Shown here one piece after another: positions 8,133 through 20,049 of a DNA stretch of 64,000 bases. The stretch's first letter is position 1. Each line of letters starts with the position of its first letter. Both the position numbers and the translations under genes were made by a program. The stretch comes from Micromonospora mirobrigensis. GTDB lineage: Bacteria > Actinomycetota > Actinomycetes > Mycobacteriales > Micromonosporaceae. Below the pieces are notes generated by a model, which did no database searches, was not told the DNA's origin, and worked only from the letters and a program-made list of their open reading frames with translations. The stretch lies in NCBI RefSeq assembly GCF_900091555.1, contig NZ_FMCX01000001.1, forward strand, positions 992,001 through 1,056,000. The letters are read 5' to 3'.

Positions 8133-8564
8133 ATGGGACAGCTCCGCACCTCGCCGCCGACGCCGCAGGCCACCGAGATCCAACGCTGGGAGCTGACGAG
8201 TGCCGCGGAGCTCCGCACGTTGCGCGCCTCCCTGCACCGGGCGCTGACCGGAGAGGTGCTCGCCGAGGGTGCGAAGCTGGACGACATCCCGGAATCGGTC
8301 GTCCTGGTCGCCACCGAACTGGCCACCAACGCCCTGGTGCACGGCCTGCCGCCGACCACCGTCCGGCTGCTGCGCACCGACAGGTGCTTCATCCTGGACG
8401 TGGCCGACCGCGACCTGACCACGGTCCCCGAACTCGCCGACACCCGCCCGCTGGGTGCCGGCGGGCGCGGCCTGCAACTCGCCCGGGCCTTCTCCCTCGA
8501 CGTGGGCTGGTACGCCACCGAGGACACCAAGCACATCTGGGCGTCGTTCCCGCTCGGGGCCTGA
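8133..8564 (+). CDS. RsbW-like ATP-binding (HATPase) regulatory protein
   Basis: This small (143-residue) single-domain histidine-kinase-like ATPase resembles anti-sigma kinases of the RsbW/SpoIIAB type. The N-box is VLVATELATNALVHG near residue 62. The G1 box is degenerate (DVADRDL) and the G2 region is LGAGGRGLQLARAF. It lacks any sensor or receiver domain. Such proteins in actinobacteria pair with SpoIIE phosphatases and STAS proteins, but none is adjacent here. AGAGAG precedes the ATG closely. The partner sigma factor is unknown. Confidence 0.8.
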   Translation: MGQLRTSPPTPQATEIQRWELTSAAELRTLRASLHRALTGEVLAEGAKLDDIPESVVLVATELATNALVHGLPPTTVRLLRTDRCFILDVADRDLTTVPELADTRPLGAGGRGLQLARAFSLDVGWYATEDTKHIWASFPLGA

Positions 8565-8655
8565 ATCGAGAGGGATCACCGGGGTGCTGGCCGAGCTGGA
8601 CCAGCCCGCCGGGGCGGCTGCGTCGAGGAGGACCTGGAACCGGGCTGAGCGACGG

Positions 8656-9150
8656 TCAGTCGTCGCCGCCGGCCTGCTGGGCCGCCGGGGTGTCTCCCCA
8701 CACCGCCTTGGCGCCCGACTCGCCCACCCGGTAGACCTGCACCAGGTTCGCCGCCGCGACCACCACGGCCAGCACGGCGGCCACCACGTTCAGCGCGGTC
8801 GAGCCGGACGCCGGCCGGTCGGTGCCGGTGCGGGTGGCCCGCCGGTGCAGCAGCACCAGGCCCACCGCGACGACCAGCAGCGGCAGGGCGAACCAGAGCA
8901 GGGTGTCGCCGAGTTCGGCGTGCCGGCCCGGGTCGCCGACCCGGTGCTCCAGGCTCTCCCCGCTCTGCGTGGCCACCGGGATCGCGGCCGTGGCCAGCGC
9001 GGCGATCACCACCACCAGCACGCCGAAGCGGCCCCGCCAGGCCGGCCGAAGGCCGAGGGCCAGTACGCCCAACGCGGCGAGCGGCAGCAGGACGACGACG
9101 GCGTGCACCACGAGCGGGTGCACGGGCAGTCCGTTGACGGTGTCGGGCAC
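8656..9150 (-). CDS. DUF2231-type membrane protein
   Basis: The protein of about 164 residues has four predicted membrane spans. The N-terminal GLPVHPLVVHAVVVLLPLA matches the DUF2231 motif, where two His near the membrane face could bind metal or haem. I chose the GTG at 9150 because AGGAG lies five bases ahead. The alternative GTG at 9156 abuts the AGGA with no spacing. The function of the family is unknown. It is transcribed toward the RsbW-like gene and away from the two-component pair. Confidence 0.75.
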   Translation of the reverse strand: MPDTVNGLPVHPLVVHAVVVLLPLAALGVLALGLRPAWRGRFGVLVVVIAALATAAIPVATQSGESLEHRVGDPGRHAELGDTLLWFALPLLVVAVGLVLLHRRATRTGTDRPASGSTALNVVAAVLAVVVAAANLVQVYRVGESGAKAVWGDTPAAQQAGGDD

Positions 9151-9257
9151 GGTCACTCCTCGGTCGGGTGGTTGTCGGTCCCACCCTGGCCGCCGTTTCT
9201 TGCGAATTCCTTGCCCGCCCGGCCCGGGCAGTTCCCGCCCGCCCCCGGCCGACCTGC

Positions 9258-10451
9258 TCAGGCGGCCGGCAGCACCAGGGTGAAGGTGGCCCCATCGCCG
9301 GGCGCCCCGGCCACCTCCACCGTGCCCCGGTGCGCGCTCGCCACGTGCTGCACCAGCGCCAGGCCGAGCCCGAACCGTCGCCCCGCGCCACCCTCGCCAT
9401 GGGCGAACCGGGCGAAGAGCCGGTCCGCGTCGGCCGGATCGAGGCCCACCCCGTCGTCGGCCACCCGGGCGAGCACCCGGCCGTCGTCCCGGGTCACCGA
9501 CACCCGTACCGAGCCGCCGGGTGGCACGTGACCGACGGCGTTGTCGACCAGCGCGGTCAGCGCCCGCCGCAGCGCGGTGGCCGCCCCGCGTACCGGGGCC
9601 GTGGGGTCGGCCCCGACGCTCAGCTCGACCTGCCGCTGCGCGGCGTACGGCGCCATGCTGGCCACCACCGCGCGGGCCAGCTCGGCCAGGTCCACCACCG
9701 TCTCCGGCAGCGGCTGCTGCTCGGCGGCGGCCGAGACCAGCAGGTCCTCCACCACCTCGCCGAGCACCCGGGTGTCCGCGACCAGCCGGTCCAGGTCGTC
9801 GGCGAGTTCGGCCGCCGGCCGCCGGCGGGCCCGCCGGGCGAGCAGCTGGGCCCGGGTGTGCAGGACGGTCAGCGGGGTGCGCAGCTCGTGCGAGGCGTCC
9901 GCGACGAACCGGCGTTGCAGGGTCAGCGCGGTGGCCAGGGGCGCCACCGCGCGCCGGGCCAGCAGGGTGGCCGCCACCAGCGCGCCGGCCAGTCCGGCCA
10001 GCTCCGCCAGCAGCAGCGCACCGGCCAGCCGCCGGCGCTCGTCGCCCAGCGGACGCAGGTCGGCCGCCACGGCCCAGCGGCTGCCGTCGCCCCGCCGGTC
10101 GACCAGCACCCGGACCGGGTGGTCGTCGCCCGCGTCGGCCTCGAACCGGCCGTCCCGCCGCCCGGCCGCGTCGCCGAGCACCCGGACCAGCTCCGGCGAG
10201 GCAGCCGGGGTGACCTCGGCCGGGCCGGACCCACCGGCCGGCCAGCGGGCGAGGTACTGCCCGGGCGGCGGGTCGTCCACGTCCTCGGCCTGCACCAGGA
10301 CCTGCCGCAGCTGCGCGTCGAGCGTCCGGGACTGCTCCCGCACGGTGAGGGCGAACATCAGCCCACCGGCCAGCAGCAGCACCGCCCCGATAGCGGCGGC
10401 CGTCTGCCAGACGCTGCGCCGGCGGGCGCGGGTCAGCCGGCCCTCGTCCAC
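9258..10451 (-). CDS. Two-component sensor histidine kinase
   Basis: This 397-residue membrane kinase has an N-terminal span (about residues 17-36), an extracytoplasmic domain of about 110 residues and a second span (about 140-165). The dimerisation/phosphoacceptor motif is VADASHELRTPLTVL with His near residue 187. The catalytic domain shows an N-box (ALVDNAVGHV), DDGVGLD and FGLGLALVQHV. It starts 13 bases after the response-regulator stop, in one operon. The stimulus is not evident from the divergent sensor domain. Confidence 0.92.
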   Translation of the reverse strand: MDEGRLTRARRRSVWQTAAAIGAVLLLAGGLMFALTVREQSRTLDAQLRQVLVQAEDVDDPPPGQYLARWPAGGSGPAEVTPAASPELVRVLGDAAGRRDGRFEADAGDDHPVRVLVDRRGDGSRWAVAADLRPLGDERRRLAGALLLAELAGLAGALVAATLLARRAVAPLATALTLQRRFVADASHELRTPLTVLHTRAQLLARRARRRPAAELADDLDRLVADTRVLGEVVEDLLVSAAAEQQPLPETVVDLAELARAVVASMAPYAAQRQVELSVGADPTAPVRGAATALRRALTALVDNAVGHVPPGGSVRVSVTRDDGRVLARVADDGVGLDPADADRLFARFAHGEGGAGRRFGLGLALVQHVASAHRGTVEVAGAPGDGATFTLVLPAA

Positions 10452-10464
10452 GTCCCGCCCGTCC

Positions 10465-11130
10465 TCACTGCCCGCCGAGCCGGTAGCCGAGCCCGTGCAC
10501 CGTACGCACCACGTCCCGGCCGAGCTTGCGGCGCAGGTGGTGGACGCAGGCGTCGACGGTGCCCGGTGCGTCGGCCCGGCCGAAGGCGGCGCTGAGCAGC
10601 TCGGCCCGGGTGAAGACCTTGCTGGGGCGGCCGGCCAGGGCGTGCAGCACGGCGAACTCGCGGGCCGAGAGCGGGAACTCGGCCGTCCCTTCGACCACCC
10701 GCCGGTTCGCCACGTCCAGCCGGCGCCGCCCGACCGGCAGCCAGCCGGCGGCCTCCGGGTGCCGGCGGAGCAGCGCCCGCAGCCGGGCCAGCAGCTCGGC
10801 CACCTCGAAGGGCTTGACCAGGTAGTCCTCCGCGCCGGCGTCCAGCCCGTCGACCCGGTCGGCGACCGAGCCGCGGGCGGTGAGCAGCAGCACCGGGCAG
10901 GCCACCCCGCGCCCGCGCAGCCGGGCCACCAGCTCCAGCCCGTCCAGGGCGGGCAGCCCCCGGTCCACCACCATCACCTGGTAGTCGCGGGTCAGCGCGT
11001 GGTGCAGGCCGCGGTGCCCGTCGGGGGCGACGTCGACGTCGTACCCCTCCTCGGTGAGCAGGTCGGCGAGCAGCCCGGTCAGCTCGCGGTCGTCCTCGAC
11101 CAGCAGCAGGCGGGGCCGGGTGCTCTCCAT
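10465..11130 (-). CDS. OmpR/PhoB-type response regulator
   Basis: The 221-residue protein has a receiver domain with the acidic pair in LLLVEDD, phospho-Asp in VMVVDRGLPALDG (about residue 52), the Thr in LLLTARG and the Lys in YLVKPF. A winged-helix domain follows (FPLSAREFAVLHAL, TVDACVHHLRRKL, VRTVHGLGYRL). The ATG at 11130 follows AATACT plus six bases, which suggests a leaderless start. It partners with the adjacent kinase. Target genes are unknown. Confidence 0.94.
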   Translation of the reverse strand: MESTRPRLLLVEDDRELTGLLADLLTEEGYDVDVAPDGHRGLHHALTRDYQVMVVDRGLPALDGLELVARLRGRGVACPVLLLTARGSVADRVDGLDAGAEDYLVKPFEVAELLARLRALLRRHPEAAGWLPVGRRRLDVANRRVVEGTAEFPLSAREFAVLHALAGRPSKVFTRAELLSAAFGRADAPGTVDACVHHLRRKLGRDVVRTVHGLGYRLGGQ

Positions 11131-11304
11131 CGGCCCAGTATTCACCCCGCCCCGACCGGCCCCGGGCCACCGACCGCGGGGAGAGTTGCGCCACCTCCCG
11201 GGCGGTACGCGCCCCGGACGCCGCTGCGCCGGGGGCCGGCGGCGGTACCGTTCCGCCCGGACGACCGGCCGCCGGGCCGGCCGAGGAGCACCGGGGAGCA
11301 GTCC

Positions 11305-12510
11305 GTGACCGACGCCGACGACCTGATCAGCGAGGCCGTCGCGGCTGCCCGCGGCACCGACGTACGCCGGGCGGAGCGGGCCCTGGACCGGCTGGTGGTC
11401 GGCGCGCCCGACGCGGTGGCGGCGGCGCTGCGCGCCCGGCTGGCCCGCCGGGTCGGCGGGCTCTGGTCGCGGGGCTGGCAGCCGGTGGACCTGGCCCGGA
11501 TCACCGGCCGGCGGCTGGACCCGCGCGCGGCCCGGCTGGTCGCCGACCTGGCCGTCGCCCAGCGGGCCGAGCTGACCGGGGCGGTGCCGGCCTGGTTCGA
11601 CGAGCAGCTGGCCGCCCTCGACGGCCGGTGGGACGGCGACGGCGGCTGGCTGGAGCGGTGGGCCGGCCGGCAGGGCGTCGACCGGATCAGCGCCCTGCGC
11701 GACGCCGTCGACGTCCTGGTGCTGGTGGAGTCGTTGCCGCCGATCGCGGTGCTGCGCCCGCCGCCCGGCGGCCCGGCCACCGCCACCCGGGACACCGCCC
11801 GCTCCTCCGGGTCGCCCATGCTGGACCGGGTACGCGCGCTGCTGGCCAAGGCCGAGTCGACGACGTTCCCGGCCGAGGCGGAGGCGCTGACCGGCAAGGC
11901 GCAGGAGCTGATGGCCCGGCACAGCATCGACGTGGCGCTGCTGGACGCCACCGCCGAACGCCCCGACCGGCCGGGCGGGGTCCGGCTCGGCACCGAGGCG
12001 CCGTACCCGGGGGCGAAGGCCCTGCTGGTGCAGGAGGTGGCGGCGGCGAACCGGTGCGAGTCGGTCTGGTCCGACGACCTGGGCTTCGCCACCGTGCTCG
12101 GGTTCCCCACCGACCTGGCCGCGGTGGAGCTGCTCTACACCTCGCTGCTGGTGCAGGCCACCGCGGCGATGCTGCGCGGCCGGGCCGAACGGCGGCCGTC
12201 GGGCAGCCGCCGCACCAAGGCGTACGACGAGAGCTTCCTGAACGCCTTCGCCCTGCGGATCGGCGAGCGGCTGCGGGAGTCCGCCGAGGCGGTCGACCGG
12301 GCGGCGGCCGCCGACGGCGACGACCGGCTGCTGCCGGTGCTGGCCGCCCGTACGGGCGCGGTGAAGGAGCGGCTGGACACCCTCTTCCCGGGGGTGACCC
12401 GGGCCCGGTTGACCGTCCGGGACGCCGACGGCTGGTCCTCGGGCACCTCCGCCGCCGACCGCGCCTCGCTGCGTCCCGGCCCGCCCGCCCGGCAGGTACG
12501 CGGCCGCTGA
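11305..12510 (+). CDS. DUF2786-domain protein
   Basis: The 401-residue soluble protein contains the DUF2786 motif near residue 173 (LDRVRALLAKAESTTFPAEA, then EALTGKAQELMARHSID). The N-terminal 150 residues are helical and Ala/Arg/Leu rich, and the C-terminal part is likewise helical. The role is not known; the family occurs in phages and actinobacteria. The GTG start is chosen because GGAG lies about six bases ahead. Long upstream in-frame extension is antisense to the two-component genes and unlikely. Confidence 0.8.
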   Translation: MTDADDLISEAVAAARGTDVRRAERALDRLVVGAPDAVAAALRARLARRVGGLWSRGWQPVDLARITGRRLDPRAARLVADLAVAQRAELTGAVPAWFDEQLAALDGRWDGDGGWLERWAGRQGVDRISALRDAVDVLVLVESLPPIAVLRPPPGGPATATRDTARSSGSPMLDRVRALLAKAESTTFPAEAEALTGKAQELMARHSIDVALLDATAERPDRPGGVRLGTEAPYPGAKALLVQEVAAANRCESVWSDDLGFATVLGFPTDLAAVELLYTSLLVQATAAMLRGRAERRPSGSRRTKAYDESFLNAFALRIGERLRESAEAVDRAAAADGDDRLLPVLAARTGAVKERLDTLFPGVTRARLTVRDADGWSSGTSAADRASLRPGPPARQVRGR

Positions 12511-12644
12511 CCGGCCCGGCGCGCCCGCTCGACGGCCGGATCGTGATTTCCTCCGCCTCGGGTTGTCGGATCCGTCGGGTCGGCTCCGACCCCGTACCGA
12601 GAGGCGCCACGACCACGTGGCCCGGTCAGTCGAGGAGTCCCGCC

Positions 12645-13009
12645 GTGAAGTACATGCTGCTGATCTGGAACCGTCCCGGCTTCGTCGAGGCGCTCACCGA
12701 GCAGGAACGCAACGAGATCTTCGGTGCGGTCGACGAGATCATGAAGGAGCTGACCGCCTCCGGTGAGCTGGTCGGTGGCCAGGCGCTGGCCGACCCGTCG
12801 CAGACCCGGACGGTCCGGCTCGCCGGTGACCGGGCGGAGATCACCGACGGACCGTTCCTGGAGAGCAAGGAGCAGTTCGCCGGCTACCTGACGGTCGACT
12901 GCGACAGCCCGGAGCGGGCCGCCGAGATCGCGGCCGGCTGGCCGGACGTGCGACGCGGCCTGGGCGTGCTGGAGGTGCGGCCGGTGATGGGTGACGGCGG
13001 GACGGAGAT

Positions 13010-13013
<4 letters not shown>
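12645..13013 (+). CDS. YCII/DGPF-domain protein
   Basis: This protein of 122 residues has the DGPF motif (EITDGPFLESKEQFAGYLTV, about residues 66-85) of the YCII-related family. It is the standard partner encoded beside ECF42-type sigma factors. Biochemical function is unknown; an enzymatic or ligand-binding role has been suggested for the fold. A GTG start follows GAGGAG by seven bases. Its stop overlaps the sigma gene start (GTGA), so the two are probably translated together. Confidence 0.9.
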
Positions 13014-14253
<1,240 letters not shown>

Positions 14254-14257
<4 letters not shown>

Positions 14258-14904
14258 GTTCGCCGGCCGACGGGAGTCCACCCGGGATGGGAAACCTGAG
14301 CTGTCAGATCTCCGTGTCGCTGGACGGGTACGTGGCCGGGCCGGAGCAGAGCCGGCGGGACCCGCTGGGCCGGGGCGGGCTGCGCCTGCACGAGTGGTTC
14401 TTCGGCCTCTCCGAGCTGCCGGAGGGGGACCCCCGGGCGGTCGACGTCGCGGTGGTCGAGGAGATGACCCGGGACGTCGGGGCGTACGTGATGGGCCGCC
14501 GGATGTTCGGCGACGGCGGGCGGTGGGACCCGCAGTGGCAGGGCTGGTGGGGCGACGAGCCGCCCTGGGGGGTGCCGGTCTTCGTGCTGACCCACCAGGT
14601 GCGCGAGCCGTTGCCGATGAAGGGCGGCACCGAGTTCCACTTCGTCACCGAGGGGCCGCGGGCGGCGCTGGCCCGGGCCCGGGAGGCGGCCGGGGAGCGG
14701 AACGTCTCGGTGGCCGGCGGGGCGGAGACGGTACGCCAGTTCCTGGCGGCCGGGCTGCTGGACACGCTCCAGCTGCACGTGGTGCCGATCGTGCTGGGCG
14801 CCGGTGAGCCGCTCTTCGCCGGGCTCGGCGACGTGCGGCTGGTGCAGGAGTCGGTGGTGGCCGGGCCGACGGTCACCCACGTCACCTACCGGGTCCGGCG
14901 CTGA
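14254..14904 (+). CDS. RibD C-terminal/DHFR-like reductase family protein
   Basis: The 216-residue protein has a dihydrofolate-reductase-like fold of the RibD C-terminal family: ISVSLDGYVAGP near the N-terminus, YVMGRRMFGDGG, VSVAGGAETVRQFLAAGLLD and the HVVPIVLGAGEPLF strand. It is probably an NADPH-dependent reductase acting on an unknown small molecule. The ATG overlaps the sigma-factor stop (ATGA), so it is the third gene of the sigma operon and a likely member of the regulon. It ends two bases before a convergent lipoprotein stop. Confidence 0.87.
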
Positions 14905-14906
14905 GA

Positions 14907-15419
14907 TCAGGCCCGGCAGTCCCGGGCGAGCCGCGGCGGGATGGCCACGAAGGTGGAGTTGAGCCACTTCACCGGGGCGCTCGACCCGGCCCCGGCGTCG
15001 ATCTTCTTCGCCGCGTCGGCGACCAGCGCCCGGATCTGCGGATCATCGGCCCGGGCGGCCTGCCGCCGTACGTCGTCGGCCAGGTCGGCGAGGTTCTCCC
15101 GCAGCTGCGCCTCGACCTGTTCGGGGGTGAGTTCCTGCCGGGTGGCGGCGGCCGAGTCGGCGGCGATCTCCCGGCTGCCCTTGAGGATCAGCTCGTCGAC
15201 GGCCCGGCAGACCGAGGCGGTGTTGGCCGCGGTCAGCGGGGACGGGGAGGCGCTGGGGGTCGGCTCGGTGGTCGCGGCGGGCGTGGTGGCGGTGGCGGCG
15301 GGGCTGGTCGGGGCGGCCTGCGGCGTACCGGCCGGGTCGTCGTCGCCCTGGCAGCCGGCGGTGAGGGCGGCGACCGCCGCCAGGGCGAGGGCGGCGGTGG
15401 TGGCGGTGGTGCGGGTCAT
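14907..15419 (-). CDS. Lipoprotein of unknown function
   Basis: The protein of 170 residues has a lipobox LTAGC near residue 23. A Thr/Pro/Ala-rich linker (to about residue 62) is followed by a helical domain with EADSAAATRQELTPEQVE-like composition and two Cys (near residues 70 and 168) that might pair. It is exported and anchored to the outer membrane face. I do not recognise the domain. GGGGAAG precedes the ATG. A 298-base gap upstream separates it from the CsbD gene on the same strand. Confidence 0.7.
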   Translation of the reverse strand: MTRTTATTAALALAAVAALTAGCQGDDDPAGTPQAAPTSPAATATTPAATTEPTPSASPSPLTAANTASVCRAVDELILKGSREIAADSAAATRQELTPEQVEAQLRENLADLADDVRRQAARADDPQIRALVADAAKKIDAGAGSSAPVKWLNSTFVAIPPRLARDCRA

Positions 15420-15670
15420 CGGCTTCCCCGTTCGGTCGTCGGCCACCCCGGTCGGGCGGCGCGGGTCGGCGCGGGTCGGGGTCCGCTCACCCCACCCGCC
15501 GCCGCGCTGGCGCAGGGTCTCGGCGGGGCGTCGTCGGAGGCAACGAGCCGGCCGCCGGGCGGGAAACGCCGCCCGGACGACGGTAACCCGGTCACGCTCC
15601 GCAGCCGGGTGGGCCGGGTGCCCGTCGGGCGGGAGCGGGACGTCGGGCGGGGCCGTCGGGCCGCGCACAC
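15420..15670. other. Intergenic stretch with short GC-rich repeats
   Basis: Between the lipoprotein start and the csbD-side hairpin I see no gene I can support. The sequence is very GC-rich and contains tandem GGGTCGGCGC-like repeats near 15462-15480. A promoter for the lipoprotein should lie here but none stands out. Confidence 0.4.
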
Positions 15671-15703
15671 GACGCCGGACCGACCAGTGGTCGGTCCGGC
15701 GTC
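15671..15703. terminator. Long perfect hairpin after the CsbD gene
   Basis: GACGCCGGACCGACCA and its exact reverse complement are separated by one base, a 16-bp stem (effective loop a few bases). It lies 15 bases past the csbD stop. Confidence 0.75.
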
Positions 15704-15717
15704 CTGCGGTCGTACGG

Positions 15718-15891
15718 TCAGCTCTTGAAGGCGTCCTTGATCTTCTCGCCGGCCTGCTTGAGGTTGGCGCTGGCCTGGTCGTTGCGGCCCTCGGCCTCGA
15801 GGCTCTCGTTGTCGGTGGCGCGCCCCACGCCCTCCTTGACCTTGCCGGCGGTGTTCTCGGTGGCGTTGCCGATCTTCTCGTCGTAACCCAT
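15718..15891 (-). CDS. CsbD-family stress protein
   Basis: The 57-residue hydrophilic protein follows the CsbD pattern: MGYDEKIGNATENTAGKVKE, then GRATDNESLEAEG and a Lys/Ala-rich end (ANLKQAGEKIKDAF). It is probably a general-stress protein with low structure; molecular function is unknown. AGGAGG lies seven bases before the ATG at 15891, which excludes the longer in-frame start at 15921. Confidence 0.88.
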   Translation of the reverse strand: MGYDEKIGNATENTAGKVKEGVGRATDNESLEAEGRNDQASANLKQAGEKIKDAFKS

Positions 15892-15975
15892 GTCGAGCCT
15901 CCTCGTCAGCAATTCGTCCAACGCACCTGAGGTACCCCGACGTCCGATTCGGGAAACCAGCCGGGTCTTACCGAA

Positions 15976-18243
<2,268 letters not shown>

Positions 18244-18261
18244 CGCGGCACCTCCTCGGTG

Positions 18262-19230
18262 TCAGCTGTGCCCGTGCCCCGGTTCGCCGTGTCCGGCCTC
18301 CGGGGTGGGTGTGGTGGTGGGGGCGGCCGGCGCACCGCTGGCCGGGGTGCCGGCCAGCACGGTGAACTCCGCCGTGTGTACGGCGTCGCCGTGCCGGAAG
18401 TCCAGGTAGAGGCGGTAGCTGCCGGCCGAGGGCACCTCGGCGGAGAAGGTCACCGCGGGTCCGGCGGGGGTCCGCCCGTCGTCGGGCGTGCCCTCCGGGT
18501 GCACGTGCAGGTACGCCAGGTCGCCCTGGCGCAGCGCGACCAGGTGGCCGTACGCGCCGAGGTGGGGCTGGAGGTCGGTGACCGGCCGGCCGTCGCGCCG
18601 CACGGTGAACGTCAGCTTTCCGGTGCGCCCGGGCTCCGGCGTGCCGGCCAGCGTGACGGTGTAGCCGTCGACGGTGGTGCTGGTGGCCGGGGCGGGCAGC
18701 GGCCGCGCCTCGACCGCGCCGGGGACGGTCACGTCGACGCCGAGGGTCAGCGGCCGCGCCCCGATCGGGGTGAAGTCAGCGAAGGCCCGCCAGGCGCCGG
18801 GTCCGGCCAGCGGCGAGGCGACCCGCCAGGTGCCGTCGGTCGACATCTCGGGGTGGACGTGCCGGAAGCCGGAGAGGTCGCGCCGGGCGACGATCAGGTG
18901 CATGCGCCTGTCGTGGGCCACGTCGTAGCGGGTGACCGGGCGGCCGTCGGGGCCGGTGATCCGGAAGGCGAAGTCGCCGGCCGGCGCGGTGACCGGTTGC
19001 AGGGTGTAGCCCCGCTCGGAGACGAGCAGCCCGCCGGGGAACCGCTCGTCGTCGGTCGACTCCGGGCCGGCACCGGTGTCGTGGCCGCCGGCGTCGTGGC
19101 CGGTGGCGGGATCCTGGCGGGTCTCGGCGGCGGTGGTGACGGGGCCGGTCAGGTGACCGACCCCGTACGCCGCGCCGAACATCGCCGCGAGGCCGAGGGC
19201 GAAGCCGCTCAGCTTCGTCGCCGTGTTCAT
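18262..19230 (-). CDS. Secreted His-rich protein of the copper operon
   Basis: The protein of about 322 residues has an N-terminal hydrophobic signal or anchor (KLSGFALGLAAMFGAAYGVGH) and a His/Asp-rich linker. Two similar domains follow, each with an HL(I/V)-x-(A/V)-R strand and a (F/Y)-x-HVHPE motif, and the C-terminus is His-rich (EAGHGEPGHGHS). Position between copZ and copA and the His clusters suggest copper binding outside the membrane. I recognise no named family. The ATG at 19230 has GGGAG 8 bases ahead. A GTG at 19248 overlapping copZ by 4 bases is the alternative. Confidence 0.75.
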   Translation of the reverse strand: MNTATKLSGFALGLAAMFGAAYGVGHLTGPVTTAAETRQDPATGHDAGGHDTGAGPESTDDERFPGGLLVSERGYTLQPVTAPAGDFAFRITGPDGRPVTRYDVAHDRRMHLIVARRDLSGFRHVHPEMSTDGTWRVASPLAGPGAWRAFADFTPIGARPLTLGVDVTVPGAVEARPLPAPATSTTVDGYTVTLAGTPEPGRTGKLTFTVRRDGRPVTDLQPHLGAYGHLVALRQGDLAYLHVHPEGTPDDGRTPAGPAVTFSAEVPSAGSYRLYLDFRHGDAVHTAEFTVLAGTPASGAPAAPTTTPTPEAGHGEPGHGHS

Positions 19231-19244
19231 CGTGGCGTCTCCCG

Positions 19245-19454
19245 TCACGCCCCGACGAGGTCGTACCCGGCCTCGTCGACGGCGGCGCGGACGGCCTCCG
19301 GGTCCACCGGCTGATCGCTGGTGACGGTGACCCGGCCGGAGGCCAGGTCGACCTGGACGTCGTCGACGCCCGGAATCGCGCGGACCTCCGTGCTGACCGA
19401 GTTGACGCAGTGCCCGCAGGTCATGCCCTGCACCTGGTACGTGGTGGTGACCAT
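19245..19454 (-). CDS. copZ: Copper chaperone, heavy-metal-associated domain
   Basis: The 69-residue protein is a single ferredoxin-like HMA domain with the Cu(I) motif GMTCGHCVNSV (Cys near 12 and 15) and DVQVDLASGRVTV. It should shuttle Cu(I) to CopA. It is the first gene of the copper operon. GGAAGGGGAG lies before the ATG, and a CsoR-like box overlaps the promoter about 30 bases upstream. Confidence 0.93.
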   Translation of the reverse strand: MVTTTYQVQGMTCGHCVNSVSTEVRAIPGVDDVQVDLASGRVTVTSDQPVDPEAVRAAVDEAGYDLVGA

Positions 19455-19483
19455 GGTCGCTCCCCTTCCGTCGCTCCCATCCT

Positions 19484-19500
19484 ATACCCCCCAGGGGTAG
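19484..19500. promoter_or_regulatory. CsoR-like box, copZ promoter
   Basis: ATACCCCCCAGGGGTAG is a near-palindrome with TACCCC and GGGGTA arms, the form of CsoR operators. On the reverse strand it overlaps a TATAGG hexamer that could be the copZ -10. Confidence 0.75.
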
Positions 19501-19536
19501 CCGGACGGGAGATCGCCGTCACGTGTTCCGTACCGT

Positions 19537-19551
19537 TACCCGGTGGGGGTA
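19537..19551. promoter_or_regulatory. Third, weaker CsoR-like box
   Basis: TACCCGGTGGGGGTA keeps the outer TACCC and GGGTA of the other two boxes with a less symmetric centre. It lies between them and might help both promoters share repressor. Confidence 0.4.
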
Positions 19552-19575
19552 TCAGCCGGCGAGAAGGACCGTAAC

Positions 19576-19591
19576 ATACCCCTCAGGGGTA
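19576..19591. promoter_or_regulatory. CsoR-like box, csoR promoter
   Basis: ATACCCCTCAGGGGTA is a near-perfect palindrome ending four bases before a TATCCT -10 hexamer (19595-19600). Seven bases later the csoR ATG begins. Self-repression of a leaderless csoR transcript is the likely arrangement. Confidence 0.8.
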
Positions 19592-19607
19592 CGCTATCCT
19601 CGTCGTC

Positions 19608-19907
19608 ATGACCGCACCGACCACCCCGACCCGGGGCTACACCGCCAGCAAGGACCAACTGCTCGCGCGGCTGCGCCGCATCGAGGGCCAGGTCCGCGGC
19701 ATCGAGAAGATGGTCGAGGACGACCGCTACTGCATCGACGTGCTCACCCAGATCTCCGCCATCCAGGCCGCCCTGGACAAGGTCGGCCTGGGCCTGCTCG
19801 ACGGGCACGCGCGGCACTGCATGCACGAGGGCGCCGCCGAGGGGCGCGCCGACGAGATGGCCACCGAGATGATGGCCGCCGTCGGCCGGCTGATGAAGCG
19901 CGGCTGA
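19608..19907 (+). CDS. csoR: Copper-sensing transcriptional repressor
   Basis: The 99-residue all-helical DUF156 protein contains LRRIEGQVRGIEKMVEDDRY and the metal ligands of CsoR: Cys in YCIDVLTQ, then His and Cys in HARHCMH (C-x(n)-H-x3-C pattern). This Cys/His/Cys set is the Cu(I) site, as opposed to FrmR or RcnR arrangements. Apo-CsoR should repress both copZ-copA and itself through the boxes in the 150-base divergent region. The start sits seven bases behind a TATCCT hexamer with no ribosome site. Confidence 0.93.
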   Translation: MTAPTTPTRGYTASKDQLLARLRRIEGQVRGIEKMVEDDRYCIDVLTQISAIQAALDKVGLGLLDGHARHCMHEGAAEGRADEMATEMMAAVGRLMKRG

Positions 19908-20049
19908 CCGGGACCTCCGACCCCGTCGACCGGGTCGCCCGACCCGGCCCGGACGGGCCGGCTCGTCGTACGGTCGAGGTGGCGACGGGGTCCCGCGCCA
20001 CCCGGCGCCGGACCGACCGATCCCAGGGCACGGACGGGAGGGCGGCCAC

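Noticed and set aside
9541..11304. Upstream extension of the DUF2786 gene
   Set aside because: The extension runs antisense through both two-component genes; the GTG at 11305 has its own ribosome site.
19920..19960. Hairpin after csoR (CCGGGTCG / CGACCCGG)
   Set aside because: The loop would be only two bases and the region is GC-rich enough for such pairing by chance.
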